Part shown: piece by piece, positions 26,330-35,698 of the stretch
Layout: each line of letters starts with the position of its first letter
Numbering within the stretch: position 1 is the stretch's first letter
DNA from: Roseivivax sp. THAF197b
GTDB lineage: Bacteria > Pseudomonadota > Alphaproteobacteria > Rhodobacterales > Rhodobacteraceae
Assembly (NCBI RefSeq): GCF_009363255.1
Contig: NZ_CP045318.1
Location: 596,001-660,000 of the forward strand
Reading direction: 5' to 3'
Length of the DNA: 64,000 nt
The notes under the pieces: model-generated
The model's database searches: none
Seen by the model: only the letters and a program-made list of their open reading frames with translations
What the model was told of the DNA's origin: nothing
Translations under genes and position numbers: made by a program

Positions 26330-28024
26330 TCAGGGCATCAGCTCGAACCGGGTCACATCGACCATGCCGCGATCGGTGATCTTCAGCGCGGGGATCACCG
26401 GCAGGGCCAGGAAGGCCAGTTGCAGAAAAGGCTCCTGAAGCGTGACGCCGAGGCCTTTCGCCGCTGCCCGCAACGCCTCCAGATCGCGGCGCACGACCTC
26501 GAAAGGCTCGAGCGACATCAGGCCTGCAAGCGGCAAGGCCAACTCCGCCAGTACCGCGCCGTCGCGCACGACACAGAAGCCGCCCTCGATCTCCGTCAGC
26601 CGTGTCGCCGCCTGCGCCATATCACCGTAGTCCACGCCCACACAGGCGATGTTGTGATGGTCGTGACAGACGGTCGAGGCGATCGCCCCGGCCTTGAGGC
26701 CGAAGCCGCGCACGAAGCCCGTGGCGATATTGCCGTTCCGGCCATGCCGCTCGATCACTGCGATCCGAGCGAGGTCGCGGGCGGGATCGGGGCGCTTGTC
26801 GCCATCCTCTGGCGCAATTTCTTCGGTCAGGTGATCGGTCAGGATCTGGCCCTCGCGGATGCCGATCACGGCGGTCTCGGCGCGATTGCCGGGCGCGCGG
26901 AAGCTTTCGGCGCGGAGCGGCGGCGCATGGACCGAATTGCGTCCGACCGGCGGCAGGGTGCCGCGCGTATCGAAGGCGGCTTGGTCCACCACGATGCCAC
27001 CCGCGACGACCAGTTCGGCCCGGCATTCTTCGAGATCGGGCAGGGCGACGATATCGGCCCGCAATCCCGGCGCGATGAGCCCGCGATCCTTGAGCCCGAA
27101 GGCCTCCGCCGCCGACAGGGAGGCCGCGCGATAGGCGGCAAGCGGCGGCACTCCGAGGCCGATCAGCGTGCGGATCATGTGATCGAGATGACCTTCCTCG
27201 CCGATATCGAGCGGGTTCCGGTCATCGGTGCAGAGACCCATATAGGGGGCCGTGCGTTCGGTCAGGAGCGGGGCGAGCGCGTGCAGGTCCTTCGATACGG
27301 ACCCTTCGCGGATCAGCACCCGCATGCCCTTCTGCAGCTTCTCGCGGGCTTCGGAGGCGCTGGTCGCTTCGTGCTCGGTCCGGATGCCCGCGGCGATATA
27401 GGCATTGAGATCGGTGCCCGACAGAAGCGGGCAGTGTCCGTCGATATGTCCGCCATCAAAAAGCGCGAGCTTCTCCAGAACCCCCGGGTCGCGGTGGATC
27501 ACGCCGGGGTAATTCATGAACTCCGCGAGGCCGATGCCCGAAGGGTGGTGCATGAGCGGCGCAAGGTCCTGCGCGGTGAGCTCCGCGCCCGCGGTCTCCA
27601 TATCCGTGGACGGCACGCAGGAGGACAGCTGAACCCTCAGGTCCATCAGCAGATGCTGCGCGGCCTCTTGGAAATAGCGAATGCCGTCCGCGCCGATCAC
27701 GTTGGCAATCTCGTGCGGGTCGCAGATCGCGGTGGTAACGCCCAGGGGCGTGACGCAGCGGTCGAATTCGAAGGGCGTCACGAGTGAGGATTCGACGTGC
27801 AGATGGGTATCGATGAAGCCGGGCACGAGGGTGAGGCCGGTGACGTCGATGACCTCGCGCCCTTCATAGGTCCCGCAGGTGCCCACGATGCGGTCGCCCT
27901 GGATGGCCACGTCGCCTTCGAGCAGCGCGCCGGTGACGAGGTCGAGCACCCGGCCGCCGCGCAGGACGAGGTCGGCGGGTTTGTCGCCGCGTGCTGCGGC
28001 AATGCGGGTGGCGAGGTCGGACAT
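26330..28024 (-). CDS. ade: Adenine deaminase
   Basis: The 564-residue amidohydrolase has the metal motif [29 protein letters not shown] and the C-terminal [14 protein letters not shown], which mark the Ade family. It deaminates adenine to hypoxanthine. ATG at 28024 ([13 protein letters not shown]) is the family start; the open frame continues 57 codons upstream without homology. It is convergent with rlmB and separated from the catabolic island by the intergenic element copy B. Confidence 0.92.
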   Translation of the reverse strand: MSDLATRIAAARGDKPADLVLRGGRVLDLVTGALLEGDVAIQGDRIVGTCGTYEGREVIDVTGLTLVPGFIDTHLHVESSLVTPFEFDRCVTPLGVTTAICDPHEIANVIGADGIRYFQEAAQHLLMDLRVQLSSCVPSTDMETAGAELTAQDLAPLMHHPSGIGLAEFMNYPGVIHRDPGVLEKLALFDGGHIDGHCPLLSGTDLNAYIAAGIRTEHEATSASEAREKLQKGMRVLIREGSVSKDLHALAPLLTERTAPYMGLCTDDRNPLDIGEEGHLDHMIRTLIGLGVPPLAAYRAASLSAAEAFGLKDRGLIAPGLRADIVALPDLEECRAELVVAGGIVVDQAAFDTRGTLPPVGRNSVHAPPLRAESFRAPGNRAETAVIGIREGQILTDHLTEEIAPEDGDKRPDPARDLARIAVIERHGRNGNIATGFVRGFGLKAGAIASTVCHDHHNIACVGVDYGDMAQAATRLTEIEGGFCVVRDGAVLAELALPLAGLMSLEPFEVVRRDLEALRAAAKGLGVTLQEPFLQLAFLALPVIPALKITDRGMVDVTRFELMP

Positions 28025-28169
28025 GGGGAGGGCCTTTGGGTTGTGCTTGGGGAGAAGTGTGGCGGGTGTTGCGTAGGAGGTCGAGGCCAAAGCGAAGTTT
28101 GGTAGCAAGCTCATCACAGCCTCTCCGAGGATCACTGCCTCCTGATCCATGGTTGTGCAGAGCGTCCCG

Positions 28170-28341
28170 AGCGCCTGCCCGGCCCGCCGCACCAAAGGTG
28201 CGCCAATTTGAGCGGCACGCCTTTGGCGTGACGGGCAGGTGCTTTGGTGACGTTGGCACTTGCGTTCGATCTGCGCGCGGATTTGATATGGATAAAGCGC
28301 TTGCGTTCGAGCGTTGCAGCGCCATCCCCCGGGCAGGCGCT
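28170..28341. repeat. Palindromic intergenic element, copy B
   Basis: The 377-base gap between ade and the flavoprotein gene holds three related arms: GCGCCTGCCC (28171-28180), GGGCAGGTGCT (28233-28243) and GGGCAGGCGCT (28331-28341). Between the last two are GCTTTGGTGACGT (28241-28253) and GATAAAGCGC (28291-28300). The same two words occur at 1822 and 1871 with 49 bases between their starts, against 50 here. I see no protein-coding gene in the gap. It is a second copy of the dispersed foldable element. Confidence 0.65.
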
Positions 28342-28401
28342 TTCAACGTCGCTTCATTTGGCAAACAAGAGGTTAGCGGCGCGCGTTTGAAAGATGCGCG
28401 T

Positions 28402-29766
28402 TCAGACCGCCGCCGCCCCCGCAGCGCGCCCCAGCACAACGGCCGCCAAAAGCCCGTTGCCCGAAAGATATCCCGAATCCCCTGATCCGGACACGCCACA
28501 GGCGGCACCGCCTGCCGCGAAGAGGTTCGGGAAAGGTGCCCCATCCTTGCCGATCACGCGGCCTGTCCCGTCGGTCTCAAGTCCGCCTTGGGTGTGAAAC
28601 AGCGCGCCTGTGACACGCACCCCGCAGAACGGCGGCCCCAGCCGCTGGCCCGCCCAGCTGCGTCCGAAGGCGTCCTCCCCCTCGGAAGGGATCGCGGCGA
28701 GGGTTTGCGCCAGCGCCTCCGCGGGTAGGCCGAGCGCTTCCGCCAGACCCCCCAGCGTCTCGGCGGTCTTCACCGCGCCCTGCGCCTCGGCATTGCGGAA
28801 ATCCTCGAATTGGCGCGCGATCCCGGCGATGCGGGCATCGAAGATCGAGAAGGCCTCGCCGCCGGGTTGGCCGAGCACCGCCCGCGCGGCCTCGGAATAG
28901 CCCTGGCTCTCGTCCCAGAACCGCGCGCCGTCGCGATTCACCTGCACGCCGCCTTCGCCGATCACGGCCCAAGTGATGAGGATGCCATGCGGATGCGCGA
29001 CATTGCCGTGCCCCTGATAGGCCCCGAGATGCCGGGTCGCGGCCCCGAGCGCTGCGCCCCATTCCACCGCCTCGCCGCGATTGCCGTCATGGCCGAACCA
29101 GACGGCGCTGTCGATTTCGGGCATGTGTTCGGTCACCATGGCGCGATTGCCGCCGAACCCGTTGCAGGCGAGGATCAGCTTGGCGCAGCCGACGGTCTCC
29201 GTCGCGCCATCGGGCCGAGTGAGGGTGACGCCGGTGATGCGCCGGGCGTCGTGATGCAGCACGGTCGCGCGGCGTTCGCAGATCACCATGATCTCCTGCG
29301 CTTCGACCGTGGCGCGCAGGCGGTCGATCAACTCGCGGCCCGCACGCGACGGAAGGCCGTGCATGCGCCGCCGCGAATGGCCGGGATAGTCGAAATCGGT
29401 CACGACCGAGAAGGGCAGATCGAAGCGCTCCGCCAGCCAGTCGATGGCCGGGGCCGCCCCTCGGGCCAGCGCGTCGACGAGGGCGGGATCGTTTTCGCCC
29501 TTGGCTTTCTTCTGGATGTCGGCGGCGAAGAACGCAGGGTCATCCGCGATCCCTGCCGCGGTCTGAAAGCTGGTCCCGGCGGCCGGGATCAGCCCCGCCG
29601 ACAGCGCCGTCGAGCCCTGCGGCACGGGATCAGCCTCGACCACCAATACCTCTTGCCCGGCTTCATGCGCGGACAGTGCGGCCACCATCCCGCAGGCGCC
29701 GCCGCCCACGATGAGCGTCTCGACCTCGAAGTCGAAGGCGTCGGGCGTGGGCGCGATCTCAGCCAT
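28402..29766 (-). CDS. Fumarate-reductase-like (FrdA/TcuA-type) flavoprotein dehydrogenase
   Basis: The 454-residue protein has an N-terminal FAD motif, TLIVGGGACGMVAALSAHEAG, the substrate/FAD capping region with NGFGGN, and the C-terminal LFAAGGAACGVSGSGDSGYLSGNGLL. This is the layout of FAD-binding 2 flavoproteins such as fumarate reductase, tricarballylate dehydrogenase and 3-ketosteroid dehydrogenase. It should introduce or reduce a C=C bond next to a carboxylate or keto group. The ATG at 29766 overlaps the upstream stop by 8 bases. It is the last gene of the leftward six-gene operon. Exact substrate is unknown. Confidence 0.85.
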   Translation of the reverse strand: MAEIAPTPDAFDFEVETLIVGGGACGMVAALSAHEAGQEVLVVEADPVPQGSTALSAGLIPAAGTSFQTAAGIADDPAFFAADIQKKAKGENDPALVDALARGAAPAIDWLAERFDLPFSVVTDFDYPGHSRRRMHGLPSRAGRELIDRLRATVEAQEIMVICERRATVLHHDARRITGVTLTRPDGATETVGCAKLILACNGFGGNRAMVTEHMPEIDSAVWFGHDGNRGEAVEWGAALGAATRHLGAYQGHGNVAHPHGILITWAVIGEGGVQVNRDGARFWDESQGYSEAARAVLGQPGGEAFSIFDARIAGIARQFEDFRNAEAQGAVKTAETLGGLAEALGLPAEALAQTLAAIPSEGEDAFGRSWAGQRLGPPFCGVRVTGALFHTQGGLETDGTGRVIGKDGAPFPNLFAAGGAACGVSGSGDSGYLSGNGLLAAVVLGRAAGAAAV

Positions 29767-30625
29767 CCTTGCCCTCCCAGCGCGCGCCCTCGGCGAGCAT
29801 CGCATCCGTGCCGATCACATCGTTCAAACCGTTGAAATCGAACATATTCCCCGCGAAGGGTTTGTTCGATCCATGTGTGGCGAGGCTCGCGTAATAGGCT
29901 TGCGCCGTCTTGGCCAGCGCGCGCACGATCCCGCCCGGGAAGATCGCGATGGAGAAGCCGAGCGCTTCGAGATCCGTGGCAGAGGAAATGGGGGTCGCAC
30001 CGCCCTCGACCATGTTCGCCAGCAGCGGGATGCGGTCGCCGAACGTCGCGGTGATGCGCTTCATCTCGTCGAGCGATCGGGGTGCTTCGATGAAGAGCGC
30101 ATCGGCGCCCGCCTCGATATAGGCCTCCGCCCGGTCGATCGCGGCCTCGATCCCGTCGACGGCGATGGCGTCGGTGCGCGCGATGATCAGCGTCTCGTCC
30201 GAGGCGCGGGTATCGGCCATGGCGGCGATCTTGCCCGCCATTTCGGATTTGGAGATCAGAGACTTGTCCTTCAGGTGCCCGCAGCGCTTGGGATAGCTTT
30301 GATCCTCGACCTGCAGGGCGGCGGCGCCCGCGCGTTCATACATCCGCATGGTGCGTTGGGCATTGAGCGCGTTGCCGAATCCATTGTCGGCGTCGATGAT
30401 CACCGGCAAATCCACACGGTCCGCAATCAGCGCCATCGTGTCGGTCATCTCGGACGCGGTCGACAGCCCGATATCGGGCCGCCCGAGCCGGGTATAGGCA
30501 ACGGCCGCGCCCGAGAGATAAAGCGCCTCGAACCCGGCCTCGGCGGCGAGCGCGGCGGTCAGCCCGTCATAGATGCCGGGCGCGGTGAGGATCTTCTGCG
30601 ATTGCAGGCGGGTGCGCAGGCTCAT
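29759..30625 (-). CDS. Isocitrate lyase/PEP mutase family lyase
   Basis: The 288-residue TIM-barrel enzyme has LYLSGAAVAYTRLGRPD, DADNGFGN (Mg2+ site), VEDQSYPKRCGHL with the catalytic CGH loop, and ARTDA. The KRCGHL motif is found in C-C lyases of the family (2-methylisocitrate lyase, 2,3-dimethylmalate lyase), which cleave 2-hydroxy di- or tricarboxylates to pyruvate or glyoxylate plus an acid. This fits a retro-aldol step after a LeuCD-type hydratase. It overlaps both operon neighbours. Confidence 0.87.
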   Translation of the reverse strand: MSLRTRLQSQKILTAPGIYDGLTAALAAEAGFEALYLSGAAVAYTRLGRPDIGLSTASEMTDTMALIADRVDLPVIIDADNGFGNALNAQRTMRMYERAGAAALQVEDQSYPKRCGHLKDKSLISKSEMAGKIAAMADTRASDETLIIARTDAIAVDGIEAAIDRAEAYIEAGADALFIEAPRSLDEMKRITATFGDRIPLLANMVEGGATPISSATDLEALGFSIAIFPGGIVRALAKTAQAYYASLATHGSNKPFAGNMFDFNGLNDVIGTDAMLAEGARWEGKDG

Positions 30626-31236
30626 GTCGCCTCTCCGATCATCTGGATCGCCTCGGCGCAGGTCATCTGCGATCCCAGCGACCCGAGCGACAGAAGCGTT
30701 GCCTCATGCACCTCGGGTTTGAAGGCGGCACAGCCGTCTTTCAGCAGGATCGTGTCGATATTCCGCAGATGCGCATCGCGCAGCGTGGAGGCGACACCGC
30801 CATTCGTGACGATCCCGCCCAATATGATCGTATCGAGGTCGAGCGCGCGCATAATGTACTCGAGCCGCGTCTGGTAGAAGGCGGAATAGGCGACCTTCTC
30901 GACGGTGTAATCGGCAGGCGCCAGCGCATCGACCAGCCCATGACCCCATTCGCCCGGCGCGAAATCCCCCTTGCCGAGGAAGGGCCGCAGCGCCTTAAGG
31001 TGCGGTGCGATCAGCGGCTCGCCACCGGGACCGGGGACCAGCGTGAACTGCGCCGAGATATAGGTGCCGCCTGCGGCGCGCAGGGCGTCGCGCAGGGGTG
31101 CGATCCGGGCGGGCAGGGCGGTGATGCTGTCCGCGCCCTGACCGGCGCGCCCGTAGGCGCCGTCCTCATGCAGGAAGTCGTTCTGCAGATCGATGGTCAG
31201 AAGCGCCGTGCGTTTGGGATCGAAGGGATGCTCCAT
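30622..31236 (-). CDS. Isochorismatase/cysteine-hydrolase fold protein lacking the nucleophilic cysteine
   Basis: The 204-residue protein has the family Asp in TIDLQNDF (D16) and the Lys in VEKVAYSAF (K114). At the position of the catalytic Cys (TN-x-C-V) the sequence is TNGGV, so G147 replaces it; the codon is GGT. The whole protein contains only one other cysteine context, away from the site. Members without Cys may act on enol ethers, as isochorismatases do, or by other chemistry. The start follows the hyuA stop by 3 bases. It is part of the tight leftward operon. Confidence 0.85.
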   Translation of the reverse strand: MEHPFDPKRTALLTIDLQNDFLHEDGAYGRAGQGADSITALPARIAPLRDALRAAGGTYISAQFTLVPGPGGEPLIAPHLKALRPFLGKGDFAPGEWGHGLVDALAPADYTVEKVAYSAFYQTRLEYIMRALDLDTIILGGIVTNGGVASTLRDAHLRNIDTILLKDGCAAFKPEVHEATLLSLGSLGSQMTCAEAIQMIGEAT

Positions 31237-31239
31237 GGC

Positions 31240-33303
31240 TCAACCTTCCTTGGCTGTGATGATGGTGTTGCCGAACCGGTCGACCTCGCCCTGAAGGTCG
31301 GGCTCGATCAGGACAGTCGTATCGGCCTGCTCCAGGATCGCGGGGCCGGGGATCAACGCGCCCACAGGGAGGGCGAGCCGGTCATAGATCGCGGTCTCGT
31401 GCCAATCAGTGCCGAAATGCACCTTGCGGTGGCCCTTGAGCGCCGCATCCATGTCGCCGCCTTCAGGCGCCAGCGTCGTCAGGTCGAATTTGGGCCGCTT
31501 GCCGATCACCGCCGAACGCAGGTTCATCACCCGCCGCGTGCCGGTCTTGAGAAGACGACCATAGGCGGCGTGATAGGCGCTGTCGAAGGCCTCGGTGATC
31601 TGCGCGCGCGTGGGCGGCGTGACCTTGCCTGAGTTGATCGTCACCGGGATCGGTACGGCGACGGTATGGGTCTGGCCGACATAGGCCATGTCGAGCTCAA
31701 AGACGGTCTCGCGCGCTTCGAACTCGGAGGCCGAGGCGTCGAGCATGCGTGTGCCCTGATCCACATGCGCCTGCATGAAGTCGCCGAGGGCTGCTACGTC
31801 CAGCGCATCGACCGTCGCGTTGATCGTCTGCACGAAATCCTGCCGCATATCCGCGATGACGCAGCCAAGCGCCGAGGTCACACCGGGATAGCGCGGCACG
31901 ATGGCGCGTCCGATCCCCACATCGGCCAGCATCGCACCCGTATGCAGCGCGCCGCCGCCGCCGAAGGGCATGAAGGCGAAGCGCTCTGGATCGAAGCCCC
32001 GCTCGATGGAGACGAGGCGAATGGCGCCTGCCATGCGCGAATTGGCGACGCGCAGGATGGCCTCGGCGGCCGCATGGGTGCCAAGGCCCAGGGGCCCGCC
32101 CACATGTTCGTCGATGGCCCGGCCCGCGGCTTCCACGTCCAGCCGCTCAAGCTTGCCGCCGATGGGATTGTCCGGATCGATCCGGCCAAGGACCACGTTG
32201 GCATCCGTCACGGTGGGTCGCGTATTGCCCTGCCCGTAGGCCACGGGGCCGGGGGTGGAGCCTGCGCTTTCGGGGCCGATATTCAGAAGGCCCCCCTTGT
32301 CGACCCAGGCGATGGAACCGCCGCCCGCGCCGATCGTGGTGATCTCGATCATCGGCGTGCGCACGACCATGCCGAAATCGATGGAGGTCTCGGGCGCCAG
32401 CATCGACTGGCCGCCCGCAATGAGCGAGACATCAAAGGAGGTGCCGCCCATATCGCCGGTGATGACGTCCGGAAAGCCTGCCTCCGTCGCAATGTGCCCG
32501 GCGGCGATCACGCCCGCGGCGGGGCCGGACAGGGCAGTGCGGATCGGCAGCTCGCAGGCCGTTTCGATCCCCATGACACCGCCGTTTGACTGCACGATCA
32601 TGAATTCCGACCCGAAGCCGCCGTCGCGCAGCGCATTGTCGAGCCGGTGCAGGTAGCCCGACACCTCGGGCTGCAGATAGGCGTTGAGCGCGGTGGTGGA
32701 GAAGCGTTCGAACTCGCGGATTTCCGGCAGGATTTCCGAGGAGGCGGAGACATGCGGGTTTGGCCAGAGCGCGCGCACGGCCTCGACGGCTTTCGCCTCG
32801 TTCTCCGGGTTGGCATAGGCATTCGCGAAAAGCACGGCGACTGCCTGGCAGCCGGCGTCGATGAGCGCCCGCGCCGCGCGGCGCACCGCATCCAGATCGA
32901 CCGCCGTGCGGATCGTGCCGTCCGCCAGCGTGCGTTCGGGCACTTCGAGACGCAATTCGCGCGGTACGACGGGTTCGAAATCCCCGCGCAGACCCCAGGT
33001 GCGGGGACGGTCGCGGCGGCGCATCTCAAGCACGTCGCGCAGGCCTTCAGTGGTGATGACGCCGATCCTGGCGCCCTTGCGTTCGATCAGCGCATTGGTC
33101 CCGGCGGTCGTGCCGTGGATCACCACCGACACGGTCGAGAGGTCCGCGACCTCGCGTCCGATCCCGTCGAGAAAGCCACCCGACTGGTCGGGGCGCGTGG
33201 TGGGCACCTTTGCCACGGAGGCCTTGCCGGTGGCCTCGTCGAGGACGAAGACATCCGTGAAGGTGCCGCCCACATCGACTCCGATCATGCGTTTGCCGCT
33301 CAT
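31240..33303 (-). CDS. hyuA: Hydantoinase/oxoprolinase subunit A (HyuA family)
   Basis: The 687-residue protein begins with the actin-like ATPase motif MIGVDVGGTFTDVFVLDE and continues with VIHGTTAGTNALIERKGA and the DMGGTSFDVSLI phosphate-binding motif. HyuA proteins use ATP to activate a ring carbonyl (5-oxoproline, hydantoins, lactams) or to carboxylate ketones with HyuB. The ATG at 33303 overlaps the hyuB stop (ATGA). The specific substrate is not readable from sequence. Confidence 0.92.
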   Translation of the reverse strand: MSGKRMIGVDVGGTFTDVFVLDEATGKASVAKVPTTRPDQSGGFLDGIGREVADLSTVSVVIHGTTAGTNALIERKGARIGVITTEGLRDVLEMRRRDRPRTWGLRGDFEPVVPRELRLEVPERTLADGTIRTAVDLDAVRRAARALIDAGCQAVAVLFANAYANPENEAKAVEAVRALWPNPHVSASSEILPEIREFERFSTTALNAYLQPEVSGYLHRLDNALRDGGFGSEFMIVQSNGGVMGIETACELPIRTALSGPAAGVIAAGHIATEAGFPDVITGDMGGTSFDVSLIAGGQSMLAPETSIDFGMVVRTPMIEITTIGAGGGSIAWVDKGGLLNIGPESAGSTPGPVAYGQGNTRPTVTDANVVLGRIDPDNPIGGKLERLDVEAAGRAIDEHVGGPLGLGTHAAAEAILRVANSRMAGAIRLVSIERGFDPERFAFMPFGGGGALHTGAMLADVGIGRAIVPRYPGVTSALGCVIADMRQDFVQTINATVDALDVAALGDFMQAHVDQGTRMLDASASEFEARETVFELDMAYVGQTHTVAVPIPVTINSGKVTPPTRAQITEAFDSAYHAAYGRLLKTGTRRVMNLRSAVIGKRPKFDLTTLAPEGGDMDAALKGHRKVHFGTDWHETAIYDRLALPVGALIPGPAILEQADTTVLIEPDLQGEVDRFGNTIITAKEG

Positions 33304-35006
33304 GCGTGCACCTCCTGCCATGCGGGGCCGTAAAGGGCTGTGGCCTTGTCAGCCGACAGAAAGCCCTGCGCCACGTCGCGCGCGACCTCCGCCGCCGGTC
33401 GGTCAGAGGCGGGCCCGTAGCCGCCGCCTCCGGGCGTGTCGAGCCGCACGGATTGGCCCTGTTTCAACTGGATGCCGCGCATCTTGGAGACCATGGGTGG
33501 TTGCGCCCAGCCATCCTCGGTCTCGTAGGCGAAGCCGTTCATGGCGCCGTCGCCCCCGCCCGCCACACCTTTGGGCGGGAAGCTGCCGCGTTCGCCGAAA
33601 AGGAACGCCTCGGCGCCGTTTTCTTCCAGCACTTCGATCTCGTAGGTGGCCCCGAGCCCGCCGCGATGCATGCCCGGCCCGGCGCTGTCGGGGCGCAGCG
33701 CCCATTGCTTGAACATCACCGGATAGGCGGCCTCCAGGATCTCCATCGGCGGGATCGTCGCGGTGGAGATGGGCGCGTTGCCGTGGTTCAGGCCGTCCGA
33801 CTCGATGCTGGCCCCGTGCCCGCCACCATAGAAAGAGAACATCACCCAGGGCTGGCCGTTCTTCCTGCGCCCGGCGATGGAAAGCGCGTTGATCGTGCCA
33901 TAGGCATTGGCGACGACCCGGTCGGGTGCGGCCTGCGCGGCCGCCGAGAAGATCACGTCGATCATGCGCATGATCGTCTCGGTATAGCCGCCGACGGGCG
34001 CGGGGAAATCGGCCGCCAGAAGCGAGCCTTCGGGGATTTTCACGTCGATAGGGCGCATGACGCCCGCATTGGCCGGAAGGCTCGGGAAGATGTGCTTGAT
34101 CGCCACATAGGCTGTGGCCACGGCGGTCGGCAGGGCGATGTTCACCGGGCCCTGACAGCGGTCTGCGGTGCCCGTGAAATCGAGGACCATGCGGTCGCCC
34201 TCGATCTCGAGCGCCACGCGAATGGGCAGCGGCTCGGGCGAGATGCCGTCATTGTCGAGGAAATCCTCCGCCTCCCAGCGGCCATCGGGCAGGGCTTCGA
34301 GCTCCGCTCGCATCAACGTCTCGGCGCGTTCGGACAGCGCGTCGAGGGCGGCGCCCACAATCGGCCCGCCATATTCATCGAGCAGCTCGTCCATGCGCTT
34401 CTGCCCGAGGTCGAGCGCGCCCAGCTGCCCGTTCAGATCACCTTCTGCCGATTGCGGCAGGCGGGTATTGCGCATCAGAATGTCAATGACGTCCTGATTG
34501 ATCTCGCCGGCGCGGGCGAGGCGCACGGGCGGCAGCACGAAGGCCTCCTGGAAGGCATCCTTGGCGGCGGGGTTGTAATTGCCCGGCGCGCCGCCGCCCA
34601 GATCGTGCCAATGGCCGACCGAGGCCAGCCAGCAAAACAGCTTGCCATCGCGGAAATAGGGCCGCACCAGCCGCATGTCGTTGAGATGCGTGCCGCCCAT
34701 ATGCGCGTCGTTGAAAATGTAGATATCGCCGTCGCGCAGATCGTGTCCGTCGCGCGCCACCTTTTCGATCACCGCCTTCACCGCGAAGGACATCACGCCC
34801 ACAAAGATCGGCAGGCCGGACTTGCCCTGCACCAGCGTGTCGCCCGTTTCCGCATGGTAAAGGCCGTGGCTCGCGTCATGCGCCTCGGCGATGATCGGGT
34901 TGAAGGCCGACCGGAAGAGCGTCGCGTCCATCTCGTCGGCGATCTGCTCCATCCGGCCCGCCAGCACGGCCAGCGTGATCGGGTCGATTTCGGTCATGTC
35001 GCTCAT
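33300..35006 (-). CDS. hyuB: Hydantoinase B/oxoprolinase subunit B (HyuB family)
   Basis: The 568-residue protein has the hydantoinase B hallmarks: FNPIIAEAHDASHGLYH, DIYIFNDAHMGGTHLNDM, DFTGTADRCQGPVNIALPTA, GGYTETIMR and a C-terminal DTPGGGGYGPASDRP. It is the partner of HyuA in ATP-dependent ring opening or carboxylation. The ATG at 35006 has GGAGG 9 bases upstream and overlaps the stop of the tautomerase/SnoaL gene. Confidence 0.92.
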   Translation of the reverse strand: MSDMTEIDPITLAVLAGRMEQIADEMDATLFRSAFNPIIAEAHDASHGLYHAETGDTLVQGKSGLPIFVGVMSFAVKAVIEKVARDGHDLRDGDIYIFNDAHMGGTHLNDMRLVRPYFRDGKLFCWLASVGHWHDLGGGAPGNYNPAAKDAFQEAFVLPPVRLARAGEINQDVIDILMRNTRLPQSAEGDLNGQLGALDLGQKRMDELLDEYGGPIVGAALDALSERAETLMRAELEALPDGRWEAEDFLDNDGISPEPLPIRVALEIEGDRMVLDFTGTADRCQGPVNIALPTAVATAYVAIKHIFPSLPANAGVMRPIDVKIPEGSLLAADFPAPVGGYTETIMRMIDVIFSAAAQAAPDRVVANAYGTINALSIAGRRKNGQPWVMFSFYGGGHGASIESDGLNHGNAPISTATIPPMEILEAAYPVMFKQWALRPDSAGPGMHRGGLGATYEIEVLEENGAEAFLFGERGSFPPKGVAGGGDGAMNGFAYETEDGWAQPPMVSKMRGIQLKQGQSVRLDTPGGGGYGPASDRPAAEVARDVAQGFLSADKATALYGPAWQEVHA

Positions 35007-35560
35007 GGTCGCACCTCCGCGATGTCGTTCCAGACGTCCTGTTTGGTGATCCGGCCCCGGGTCAGTTCGAACCGGTCGATGAAGCGGATCCCGTCGAAGG
35101 CGGTGCCATCCGGCCATTCGCCCGAGAGGGTGCCGCGGGCATAGACCACCGCCGGGCCGGGCGTCGGCGCAAGGTCGAAGCCCTCGTAGGTTTTGCGTAC
35201 GAACCGGTAGCGCGGGGCGGACCAGTCGATCAGCTCCTGCAGGGTGCTCATCGGCCCGCTGCCCGGAAAGGTCATGGTGAAGTCGGGGCCGAGCATCGCC
35301 TCGGCGGATGCCAGGTCGCGCGCCTCCATCGCATCGAGGTATTCGCGCACGATCTGGCAGGGATCCGGCAGGGCCGGGGCGCCGCTGCGATGTGTCCGCC
35401 CCCGCATGTACTGGCTCGGATCGCGTTCGTGGATCATGATCGTGATCGCCTCGGGATCGGCGGGCACGACGGTGCGCACGGTATCCGTGAGGCCCTCCGC
35501 AAGGCGGCGTTTGGCGTCGTCGTCATAGCCCCTGAGCAGGTGCAGTTCGAGTATCGGCAC
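35003..35560 (-). CDS. Fusion of 4-oxalocrotonate-tautomerase-like and SnoaL-like domains
   Basis: Residues 1-60 look like a tautomerase monomer with Pro2 next to the initiator (MPILELHLLRG), AEGLTDTVRTVVPADPEAITIMI. Pro becomes residue 1 after Met removal and acts as the base. From about residue 68 a SnoaL/NTF2-like domain follows (QIVREYLDAMEARDLASAEAMLGPDF to WNDIAEV). Both are small enzymes for keto-enol or isomerase chemistry. The GTG start at 35560 has GGATGG 4 bases upstream. It is the first gene of the leftward operon and is divergent from gntR. Confidence 0.82.
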   Translation of the reverse strand: MPILELHLLRGYDDDAKRRLAEGLTDTVRTVVPADPEAITIMIHERDPSQYMRGRTHRSGAPALPDPCQIVREYLDAMEARDLASAEAMLGPDFTMTFPGSGPMSTLQELIDWSAPRYRFVRKTYEGFDLAPTPGPAVVYARGTLSGEWPDGTAFDGIRFIDRFELTRGRITKQDVWNDIAEVRP

Positions 35561-35698
35561 TAATCCATCCCTGCATTTGTATCTTTTATAGGACAGGATT
35601 ATTGGTGCGTAAGTGACAAATCAAGAATTTATTTGCATACAAATTTCTTGCTTTTGAAGGCGAGCGCGGTACGGTCGGAGGCGAATCGAGAGGTGCAG
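35561..35698. promoter_or_regulatory. Divergent promoter/operator region for the catabolic island
   Basis: This 138-base gap is AT-rich against its surroundings. It contains GCATTTGTAT (35573-35582) and the near-palindrome TTTGCATACAAA (35632-35643), so TTTGTAT and ATACAAA face each other about 55 bases apart. Such half-sites are plausible targets for the adjacent GntR protein. Two oppositely directed promoters must lie here because operons start on both sides. Exact -35/-10 boxes are not assigned. Confidence 0.55.

Noticed and set aside
26420..27787. 455-codon + strand open frame
   Set aside because: Antisense of adenine deaminase, whose metal motifs are on the minus strand.
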